From contig CALPPP020000115.1 of NCBI GenBank assembly GCA_943325485.2, positions 1 to 5,133 on the forward strand: a stretch of DNA of 5,133 nucleotides, written 5' to 3'. Source of the DNA: Rickettsia typhi (GTDB lineage: Bacteria > Pseudomonadota > Gammaproteobacteria > Burkholderiales > Burkholderiaceae_C). This document shows positions 1 to 5,133 of this stretch, in pieces (the stretch's first letter is position 1; every line of letters starts with the position of its first letter). The position numbers and the translations under genes are program-made. Below the pieces are notes generated by a model. That model did no database searches and was not told the origin of the DNA. It worked only from the letters and a program-made list of their open reading frames with translations.

Positions 1-372
1 CAAAGCGCCGTGGTAATTCACCGCCATGTGCTGCTCCATGCTGGCCAAGTTGTATTCGGTGGCACGTTGGGGTTGGTAGACACCCGCGCAATACACCACC
101 ACGTCCAGACCATGGGAAGCATGGACGGTTTGCGCAGCGGTTTGCATCGCTTGTTTGTCGGTCACGTCCAAAGGCAGCGCCATGCTGCCGGGGTGTTGGT
201 CTGCGAACTGTTGTAGCAAGGTTGCTTGTCGTGCCGACACACACACTTTGGCGCCCTGTGCATGCAAAGCTTTGGCGCAAGCCAAACCAATGCCGCTGGA
301 CGCGCCCACCAACCACACGCTGCGACCACGCCAGTCTTTCAGCGTTGGGTTGAATGGGGTGAGCCATGCCAT
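1..372 (-). CDS. Short-chain dehydrogenase/reductase (SDR), N-terminal half, runs off the window
   Basis: Read from an ATG at 372-370, this frame stays open for 124 codons to the window edge, so the 3' half of the gene is missing. It is an SDR: a Rossmann fold with the cofactor-binding glycine motif GASSGIG at residues 23-29, the adenine-pocket D69-V70, a YCAG at 94-97 where classical SDRs have NNAG, and the helix-4 asparagine N119 in a VNYHG context. The catalytic Ser, Tyr and Lys would lie beyond the window. Family proteins are usually 240-260 residues, so about half is seen. NAD(P)(H)-dependent oxidoreduction is the family role; the substrate is unknown, though the neighbours point to a lipid-derived one. 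The start lies 2 nt after the stop of the DUF3833 gene and has no strong Shine-Dalgarno sequence, consistent with translational coupling. Family assignment is secure, specific function is not. Confidence 0.92.
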   Translation of the reverse strand, partial: MAWLTPFNPTLKDWRGRSVWLVGASSGIGLACAKALHAQGAKVCVSARQATLLQQFADQHPGSMALPLDVTDKQAMQTAAQTVHASHGLDVVVYCAGVYQPQRATEYNLASMEQHMAVNYHGAL

Positions 373-374
373 GC

Positions 375-911
375 TCAAACCCGCTTGGTGAACGACAAGG
401 TGACCTCACCCAAAAACACGCCAAACTTGGACATGCTGGCTTTGTTGAGCATCACGCGGTTGCTCATCAGGTACATCCAGTCATCGAATTGCACCTCCCA
501 CACGCGGCCATCTACGGGCAGGGCCAAGGTATAGCCCCAGCGAAAGGTGTTGCCACGGGTGGCGCCTTTGGCAAGCCCCACCACATCGTCGGCTGCGCCG
601 CTGTAATTGCCCTCGCCCAGGTGTTGCAAACGCCAGATGCGTTTTTGCTTGCTGCCATCTGAGTACACAAAGTCTTCGTCAAGCACACCTTGCTCGCCAT
701 TCCAGCTGCAATTCATGACCACGGTGAAGCGTTTGACCACACGCCCTGAGCGGTCGGTGAACACCCCCCACGCATCGACCACGCCATTGAAATAGGTTTT
801 CAGGTCCAGGGCAGGTTGCTCTTGGGCATAGTCGTTGACGGACGGGCCGGCACAGCCGCTTGCACCCAAAGCGGTGGCGGCAGCTGCGGATAACCATAAG
901 CGGCGTTTCAT
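375..911 (-). CDS. DUF3833 family lipoprotein
   Basis: This is a complete 178-residue protein. It begins with a lipoprotein signal: positive KRR at residues 2-4, a hydrophobic Ala-rich stretch at 5-17, and a lipobox-like ASGC ending at C20, the predicted lipidated cysteine. Residue +2 is Ala, so sorting to the outer membrane is likelier than inner-membrane retention. The rest fits DUF3833: the DAWGVFTDRSG segment near 46-56, an acidic/aromatic EDF-Y-DG block near 79-86, the RIWRL stretch, a DVVGLAKG segment near 109-116, and a C-terminal FDDWMYLMSNRVMLNKA block near 142-158. The family has no established biochemical function. The ATG overlaps the stop of the transporter gene by 4 nt (ATGA) and has the best ribosome-binding site in the window, AAGGAG five bases upstream. 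That suggests it can be translated more strongly than its neighbours. Its place beside a transporter suggests an envelope role in lipid handling, by inference. Confidence 0.93.
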   Translation of the reverse strand: MKRRLWLSAAAATALGASGCAGPSVNDYAQEQPALDLKTYFNGVVDAWGVFTDRSGRVVKRFTVVMNCSWNGEQGVLDEDFVYSDGSKQKRIWRLQHLGEGNYSGAADDVVGLAKGATRGNTFRWGYTLALPVDGRVWEVQFDDWMYLMSNRVMLNKASMSKFGVFLGEVTLSFTKRV

Positions 912-2203
912 ACAGACTCCTTATTCAGCGATACACGAGACGCTTTGAGCAACAGCAGCAGCGCCACACATTTCAAAGCACAGGGCAGCAAGGCATAGGA
1001 CCAACTGAGTGCAGCCAAGGCGGGGGCGTCTTGTGCACCAGGGGTGTAGCCTAACCACTCTAGCAAAGGCAAGGCGACCCCAGCGGCCAGCGCCAAATTC
1101 AGCTTGGTGGCGACTTGCCACCACCCAAAATACGCACCCGCGTGGGGGTGTTGCTGGTCCTCAGATTGCAGCACGCCGTTGAGCAATGCGCCAGGTGCGA
1201 TCAAGTCTGCGCCCAAGGCCAAACCCGACAAAGCACAAATGGCGGTATAGCCCCACACATCCCCAGCTCCCAGCGCCAAAGACCAGATGAACACCGCGAT
1301 AGCCAAGACCATGCCAGCAGCCCAGCAATTGTTCAGACCAAAGCGAGCGATCAAGCGAAGCCACAAGGGCATAGACAGGGCTGCCGCGACAAAGTAAGTG
1401 CCCAAAAACTGCGCCTGCATCTCAGCCCCAAGCTGCAGTCGGTCTTGCACAAAAAACACAATCAAGGTGGCGGGTATGGCTGAAGCGATGCCATTGACCA
1501 TGAAGACCCCAAGCAAGCGAAGAAAGGCGCTGTCTTGCCAAGGCTTCCAAAGAGAAGACCACCAGCCGCCTTGGTGTGGGGGGCTAGGTGCCGGTTGCAC
1601 GGCACTGGACCAAGAAAGCATGGCCAAAATCAGCACACCGACAAACACCGACACCAATTCAGCGATCCCAGCCAAGCCAGACACCAAAGAGGCCAGGACC
1701 ACACCGGCCAAACCCAAGCCTTCGCGCCAACCTACCAAGCGACTGCGCGCCAAGCTGTCCCCACCCATGCGCGCCCCCCATGCTTGCAGCGCAATGGTGA
1801 GCACGCTGAAGCTCAAATAACACACGAGCAGCAAAGCGCCGACCAATACCAGCAAATCGGCTTGCGCCATTTCGCGACCCAGCAACCATTGCGGAAAAAA
1901 CAAACCGACAAAACTCAGCGCCAACATCAGTGCCGCCAACCAACACCGGCGCAACACACGCTGGGGGCTGTGCGCATAGAGCTTGTCCAACCAGTGGCCA
2001 ATGCTGGGGTCAATCACGGCATCCAAGGCTCTGGCCAACAACAGCAAGCCACCAATCAAGGACAGCGCCACACCATATTGGGTGGCAAAGTAATGCGGCC
2101 ACAACACATACAAAGGCAGCGCCACAAAGGCCAGTGGCAAGGCCGGCAGCCCCAAACGCACCAAGGCCCAGGCGCTCAGCTTGTCCCCGTTGTTAAGCCT
2201 CAT
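908..2203 (-). CDS. MFS transporter, GPH/MelB-like (MFS_2)
   Basis: The protein is 431 residues and largely hydrophobic, with a pattern fitting about 12 membrane helices. It resembles the glycoside-pentoside-hexuronide:cation symporter branch. Helix 2 carries D61-A-V-I-D65-P-S-I-G, matching the D55/D59 cation-site pair of E. coli MelB, and is followed by the cytoplasmic H-W-L-D-K loop. An A-W-G-A segment at 141-144 precedes R-x-R near 153-155 and a G-W-R-E at 158-161. A GADLIAPGALL block at 331-341 matches the family's later helix motif. Residues 201-222 form a Pro/Trp-rich central loop between the halves. The start chosen is the ATG at 2203-2201, which overlaps the upstream stop as ATGA. A longer frame from a TTG at 2266 would put 21 polar residues before helix 1 and lie deep in the previous gene. 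The substrate is unknown; sugar transport should not be assumed, because all neighbours point to lipid metabolism. Confidence 0.9.
   Translation of the reverse strand: MRLNNGDKLSAWALVRLGLPALPLAFVALPLYVLWPHYFATQYGVALSLIGGLLLLARALDAVIDPSIGHWLDKLYAHSPQRVLRRCWLAALMLALSFVGLFFPQWLLGREMAQADLLVLVGALLLVCYLSFSVLTIALQAWGARMGGDSLARSRLVGWREGLGLAGVVLASLVSGLAGIAELVSVFVGVLILAMLSWSSAVQPAPSPPHQGGWWSSLWKPWQDSAFLRLLGVFMVNGIASAIPATLIVFFVQDRLQLGAEMQAQFLGTYFVAAALSMPLWLRLIARFGLNNCWAAGMVLAIAVFIWSLALGAGDVWGYTAICALSGLALGADLIAPGALLNGVLQSEDQQHPHAGAYFGWWQVATKLNLALAAGVALPLLEWLGYTPGAQDAPALAALSWSYALLPCALKCVALLLLLKASRVSLNKESV
917..922 (-). promoter_or_regulatory. Strong Shine-Dalgarno site for the DUF3833 lipoprotein gene
   Basis: The minus strand reads AAGGAG, with five bases between it and the ATG at 911-909. 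It lies inside the last codons of the transporter gene (the Lys-Glu codons before the final Ser-Val). It supports the 911 start and suggests independent ribosome loading in addition to coupling through the ATGA overlap. Confidence 0.8.
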
Positions 2204-3435
2204 GCAGGTTTGCGCAAGGTGAACTGAACCACGTCGGTGTTGCGCTCTAAAAACGCGGCCTCGCAATAGGCCAGATAAAACACCCAGGTGCGTTCAAAGC
2301 GTTCATCAAAACCCAGTTTGTCCATGCGCGGCAAAGCCTGCACATAAGCTTCTCGCCAACGCTTCAAGGTTTCGGCGTAGTCTTGGCCAAAGGCAAAACT
2401 GTCGACAACTTGCAAGCCCGCCGCTTGCGCTTGCGCCTTGAATTCGCTGCTGCTGGGCAAGAAGCCGCCTGGAAAAATGTATTGCTGAATAAAGTCTGTA
2501 CCCAAGGCATAGCGCTCAAACAAGGCGTCGTCGATCACAATGCTTTGTATGCAGGCTTGACCGCCGGGCTTGAGCAAACGTGCGATGGTTTGGAAATAGG
2601 TCGGCCAATAGGCACGGCCAACGGCTTCGATCATTTCAATGGAACAAATCGCGTCGTAGGGGCCGTCGTTGGTATCGCGGTAGTCTTGCAGTCGCAAATC
2701 CGCATGGATGGCTTGGGCGCCGAGTCGCTCGCTGGCGTAGGCCAATTGCGAGGGGCTCAGGGTGATGCCCGTCACCTTGGCGCCAAATTCGCGAGCGGCA
2801 ATTTCGGCCAAGCCACCCCAGCCACAGCCTATCTCCAGCACACGCTGACCCGCGCCTGCTTGCACGCCCGCCATGCGTAAGGCGCGTCGCACTTTCGCGT
2901 GTTGCGCGGTTTGCAGGTCTTGGCTGGTGTCGTTGTCAAACCAAGCCGATGAATAAGACATGCTAGGGTCTAGCCACTGGCTGTAAAAACCGTTGCCCAA
3001 GTCGTAATGGGCATGGATGTTTTTGCTGCTGTTCTTTTTGGTGTTGCGCCGCATCCAGTGTCGAACTTGGTAAGCCAAGCGACCCCACCATTTGCCAAAA
3101 ATCAAATCATCGATCGGGCGTCGGTTGGCCACCAACAGCTGCAACAAGGTGGTGAGGTCAGGCGTGTCCCAGTCGCCTGCAATGAAACTCTCTGCAAAAC
3201 CGATGTCGCCCGAACGCATGGCCGAAGCGAAGACTTGCCAATCATGAATGCGGATGCTGGCTTGCGGGCCGCTGAGCAAGTTGCCAAAACTCAGCAAACG
3301 CTGATCGGGCAGTTCAACCCTCAGCCCACCCACGCTCAAGGACCAGAGCATGCGCAAGGCGCGCCGCGCCGCCAAAGGCGTGTTTTTTGTCAAAGCGGCA
3401 GAAGAGGTGTGTTGGGTCGAGTGCAGGGTAGACAT
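2200..3435 (-). CDS. Cyclopropane-fatty-acyl-phospholipid synthase family SAM-dependent methyltransferase (cfa/UfaM-like)
   Basis: This is a complete 411-residue protein; E. coli Cfa has 382. Family members transfer a methyl or methylene group from SAM to the double bond of an unsaturated acyl chain in membrane phospholipid. The N-terminal lipid-binding part includes the GDIGFAESFIAGDWDTPDL block at 76-94. The methyltransferase domain opens with HYDLGNGFY at 143-151 and LDPSMSYSSAWF at 155-166, then SAM motif I at 199-209 (LEIGCGWGGLA), LQDYRD at 249-254, SIEMIEAVG at 265-273, YIFPGGFLPS at 319-328 and FGQDY at 349-353. Aligned by eye with E. coli Cfa, E239 (E270), I268 (I299) and Y317 (Y353) are kept, but C139 is S163 and H266 is Q297. 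The product may thus be a methylated fatty acid, not a cyclopropane. It follows the DUF1365 gene after 34 nt and overlaps the transporter by 4 nt. No clear Shine-Dalgarno sequence precedes the ATG. Confidence 0.95.
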   Translation of the reverse strand: MSTLHSTQHTSSAALTKNTPLAARRALRMLWSLSVGGLRVELPDQRLLSFGNLLSGPQASIRIHDWQVFASAMRSGDIGFAESFIAGDWDTPDLTTLLQLLVANRRPIDDLIFGKWWGRLAYQVRHWMRRNTKKNSSKNIHAHYDLGNGFYSQWLDPSMSYSSAWFDNDTSQDLQTAQHAKVRRALRMAGVQAGAGQRVLEIGCGWGGLAEIAAREFGAKVTGITLSPSQLAYASERLGAQAIHADLRLQDYRDTNDGPYDAICSIEMIEAVGRAYWPTYFQTIARLLKPGGQACIQSIVIDDALFERYALGTDFIQQYIFPGGFLPSSSEFKAQAQAAGLQVVDSFAFGQDYAETLKRWREAYVQALPRMDKLGFDERFERTWVFYLAYCEAAFLERNTDVVQFTLRKPA

Positions 3436-3469
3436 GGGTCAAAAAAATCAGGGGGAAAGCAAAAGGGAT
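3436..3469 (-). promoter_or_regulatory. 34-nt pyrimidine-rich spacer before the CFAS-family gene
   Basis: This is the only real intergenic gap in the operon. On the mRNA strand 28 of its 34 bases are pyrimidines, including a run of seven T (3447-3441) and a CCCCC run. It holds no purine-rich Shine-Dalgarno sequence and no inverted repeat, so it looks neither like a normal ribosome-binding site nor like an intrinsic terminator. A role in initiation, such as binding ribosomal protein S1, is conceivable but unproven. It is too short to hold a full promoter by itself, although one could extend into the end of the DUF1365 gene. Confidence 0.45.
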
Positions 3470-4252
3470 TTAAAGGCCACCACGGGTGGCGAACTGTGAA
3501 GGGGGTGGGGGTTTACGCACAAAAGGCACACGCTTGAGCCACAGCCCCAGCGCTTGCCAATGGATGCGAGCGATCACGCCAAAACTTTGCAGCGGGTAAC
3601 GCCAAAGAGCGCGGCGCAACACCGAGGCGGTAAGGGGCTGCAGTTTGCCGCTGACACTGGTGCTGATGAGCAAGCCCTTCTCGTCACTGTGGTCGATGCG
3701 CACCACGGTTTGCGGCTCCCCTGAGTGGTCGGTGCGCATGAAGCGAAAGTCGTAACGACCTTGCACATGGCAAAACGGCGACACATGAAAAACTTTGTCA
3801 GCATGCAGGGTCTGGCCATAGAGCGGTTGGGGCAAGACGTAGCAATGGCGCTCGCCAAAGGTGTTGTTCACTTCCACCACGATGGCGGCCAGTGTGTTGT
3901 CGCTGCGGTGGCAGTACCAAAAACTGACGGGCTTGAAGGCATAGCCCCAAACGCGGGCATAGCAGTGCAACCACACCTCGCCTTGGGCGTCGTTGATTTC
4001 TTGGCTTTGCAGCAATTCATCCAGCCACGCCAGTGCGCCACCAGAAGCGATCGAGCGACCATCGCCATGGTCAACATCGTGGAAAGAAATGGCTGCGCGC
4101 CGGTTCACGGCCAATAAACCTTTGGGCTGTTTTGCCAAGCTGCGCATGGGCAGCAGCAAAAACCAAGTGGGGTAGGCAAATGCGTGGCGGCTAGGCCGAG
4201 CGCGGCTGTGGCGAACTTGGCCAAAACCGATGAGCGGCTGGGCAGAGCTCAC
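3470..4252 (-). CDS. DUF1365 family protein
   Basis: This is a complete 260-residue protein starting with GTG (4252-4250), which overlaps the stop of the amine-oxidase gene as GTGA. An AAGAGG Shine-Dalgarno site lies seven bases upstream. The DUF1365 signature is clear: an N-terminal GQVRHSRARPSRHAFAYP stretch (11-28) with H15, R17 and H23; a HDVDHGDG segment at 58-65; FKPVSFWYCH at 106-115; EVNNTFGERHCYVL at 127-140; and KVFHVSPF at 153-160. The usual family pattern before PVSF is F-N; here it is F-K. There is no signal peptide, and no convincing membrane helix apart from weak hydrophobic stretches. The C-terminal tail (236-250) is basic and Pro-rich, which could help membrane association. 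The molecular function of the family is not established, but the gene is very often next to CFAS-like and FAD amine-oxidase-like genes, so a role in unsaturated fatty acid modification is the best guess. Confidence 0.94.
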   Translation of the reverse strand: MSSAQPLIGFGQVRHSRARPSRHAFAYPTWFLLLPMRSLAKQPKGLLAVNRRAAISFHDVDHGDGRSIASGGALAWLDELLQSQEINDAQGEVWLHCYARVWGYAFKPVSFWYCHRSDNTLAAIVVEVNNTFGERHCYVLPQPLYGQTLHADKVFHVSPFCHVQGRYDFRFMRTDHSGEPQTVVRIDHSDEKGLLISTSVSGKLQPLTASVLRRALWRYPLQSFGVIARIHWQALGLWLKRVPFVRKPPPPSQFATRGGL

Positions 4253-5133
4253 GCCAAAGCCTCTTGCTTGTCGGTTTGGCGTGCCAGCAAGGCTTGCGCA
4301 GCAGCCAAGCCTGCTTGGTAGCCGTCTTCATGAAAGCCAAAGCGCATCCAAGCACCGGCATACCAGGTGCGTGGTTGGCCCTGCAAGCGCGGCAGCGCCC
4401 TTTGGGCGGCAATGGCTGGCAAATCGAAGACCGGATGGTCGTAGTTGTAGCTGCCCAAAATCTTGGCAGCATCAATCGGCGAGGCAGGGTTGAGTGAGAC
4501 GATCACGTCTTGCTTGAAAGGCAGGGGTTGCAGTTTGTTCAGCCAGTAGTGCAAACACACGCGAGCGCTTTCGCTGTCATCTTGGGTGCGTTGGTAATTC
4601 CACGCCGCCCAAGCCAAGCGACGCTTGGGCATGACACGGGTGTCGGTGTGCAACACGGCGCGGTTGGGATGAAAGCGGATGGCGCCCAACAATGCTTGTT
4701 CATCGGTGCTGGGCTCGTCTAGCAAGGAAAGCGATTGGTCGGCATGTGTCGCCAAGACCACGTGGTCAAAATGCTCCGTGCCTTGGGCGGTTCGAATATG
4801 CACACCATGGTCGTCGCGGGCAATGCCCAGCACAGGGGTGTTCAGCCGCTTGTCGCTGATGCGGTCGGTGATGGCTTGCACATAGTGCTTGGCGCCACCG
4901 GCCACGGTGAACCACGGTGGGCGGTTGTTGACTTGCAGCAAACCATGGTTGTCACAAAACCGCACCATGGTGGCCACCGGAAATTGCAGCATTTGGGTGG
5001 TGGGGCAGCTCCAAATACAGCCGAGCATGGGCAGCAAATAACCATGGCGAAACGCCGTGCCAAAGCGGTGCTCATCTAAAAATTGTTGCAAGGGTTGCGC
5101 CAAAGCATCTGCTGCTGCGTTTTGGGCCAAGTC
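4249..5133 (-). CDS. FAD-dependent amine-oxidase-like protein (COG2907 type), N-terminus outside the window
   Basis: The frame is open from the window edge (first visible codon GAC at 5133-5131) to a TGA at 4251-4249, giving 294 C-terminal residues. Family members are about 420-450 residues, so roughly 130-150 are missing, including the N-terminal GxGxxG FAD-binding fold. Visible hallmarks (numbered from the edge) are a PMLGCIWSCP stretch near 35-44, VVLATHADQSL at 125-135 (second FAD-binding segment), the HPNRAVLHTDTRVMP block near 155-169 followed by AWAAWNYQ, and the C-terminal AGAWMRFGFHEDGYQAG at 259-275, which in flavin amine oxidases contacts FAD. The family is annotated as an NAD/FAD-binding flavoprotein; the substrate is not established. 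Its steady association with CFAS-like and DUF1365 genes, and reports on Rhodobacter furan fatty acids, suggest acyl-chain desaturation or oxidation instead of amine oxidation (inference). It is the most upstream visible gene. Confidence 0.94.
   Translation of the reverse strand, partial: DLAQNAAADALAQPLQQFLDEHRFGTAFRHGYLLPMLGCIWSCPTTQMLQFPVATMVRFCDNHGLLQVNNRPPWFTVAGGAKHYVQAITDRISDKRLNTPVLGIARDDHGVHIRTAQGTEHFDHVVLATHADQSLSLLDEPSTDEQALLGAIRFHPNRAVLHTDTRVMPKRRLAWAAWNYQRTQDDSESARVCLHYWLNKLQPLPFKQDVIVSLNPASPIDAAKILGSYNYDHPVFDLPAIAAQRALPRLQGQPRTWYAGAWMRFGFHEDGYQAGLAAAQALLARQTDKQEALA
4260..4265 (-). promoter_or_regulatory. Shine-Dalgarno site for the DUF1365 gene
   Basis: The minus strand reads AAGAGG, seven bases before the GTG at 4252-4250, inside the last codons of the amine-oxidase gene. 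It supports the GTG start over the next in-frame Met (residue 36), which would remove the conserved N-terminal His/Arg block. Confidence 0.65.

Noticed and set aside
1535..2227. A 230-codon open frame on the plus strand
   Set aside because: It is antisense to the transporter gene; its translation is a Gln/His/Arg/Pro-rich run with no recognisable domain, the usual shadow of hydrophobic codons read in reverse.
2204..2266. Possible longer N-terminus for the transporter from a TTG at 2266
   Set aside because: It would add 21 polar residues before the first helix and overlap the upstream gene by more than 60 nt; the ATG at 2203 in an ATGA overlap is far more natural.
2383..2880. A 165-codon open frame on the plus strand
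   Set aside because: It is antisense to the methyltransferase domain, whose minus-strand reading has unmistakable conserved motifs throughout.
3441..3447. Run of seven T on the mRNA strand as an intrinsic terminator
   Set aside because: No GC-rich hairpin precedes it; the upstream bases are nearly all pyrimidines and cannot pair with each other.
3007..3537. A 176-codon open frame on the plus strand
   Set aside because: It is antisense to the CFAS-family gene and crosses the intergenic spacer; it has no domain and low-complexity composition.
3725..4117. A 130-codon open frame on the plus strand
   Set aside because: It lies opposite the conserved core of DUF1365 and shows no family features.
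5128..5130. TTG near the window edge as a start of the amine-oxidase-like gene
   Set aside because: The frame is open through the edge, and a start here would remove the FAD-binding N-terminal fold, so the gene is simply cut by the window.

Overview
The window holds six genes, all on the minus strand and packed almost without gaps, so it reads as one operon transcribed from high to low coordinates. Both end genes run off the window. The promoter (beyond 5133) and the terminator (beyond position 1) are therefore not visible, and I see no RNA gene, mobile element, CRISPR array or long repeat.

In transcription order the genes are: (1) the C-terminal two thirds of an FAD-dependent amine-oxidase-like protein (COG2907 type), 5133 to 4249; (2) a DUF1365 protein, 4252 to 3470; (3) a cyclopropane-fatty-acid-synthase (CFAS) family, SAM-dependent lipid methyltransferase, 3435 to 2200; (4) an MFS transporter resembling the GPH/MelB branch, 2203 to 908; (5) a DUF3833 lipoprotein, 911 to 375; (6) the N-terminal half of a short-chain dehydrogenase/reductase (SDR), 372 to 1. 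Junctions 1/2, 3/4 and 4/5 are 4-nt start/stop overlaps (GTGA, ATGA, ATGA). Junction 5/6 has a 2-nt gap. Only junction 2/3 has a real gap (34 nt), and it is strikingly pyrimidine-rich on the mRNA strand.

This gene set is a recurrent proteobacterial cassette for modifying unsaturated membrane fatty acids. From established knowledge, related genes in Rhodobacter sphaeroides (a CFAS-like enzyme, a flavin amine oxidase, a GPH symporter, an SDR) belong to the RpoE/ChrR singlet-oxygen regulon, and the CFAS homologue there (UfaM) starts furan fatty acid synthesis. The CFAS-like protein here lacks two of the bicarbonate-pocket residues of E. coli Cfa (Cys to Ser, His to Gln). That makes a methylated fatty acid as plausible a product as a cyclopropane ring. 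The transporter and the lipoprotein suggest that the modified lipid, or a precursor, is handled at or across the envelope; this is inference.

The lipoprotein and the cassette itself imply a Gram-negative proteobacterium. The moderately high GC content, heavy use of TTG for leucine and protein style suggest a betaproteobacterium of the Burkholderiales (Comamonadaceae-like), with low to moderate confidence. Codon style looks uniform across all six genes, so nothing points to recent transfer within the window.
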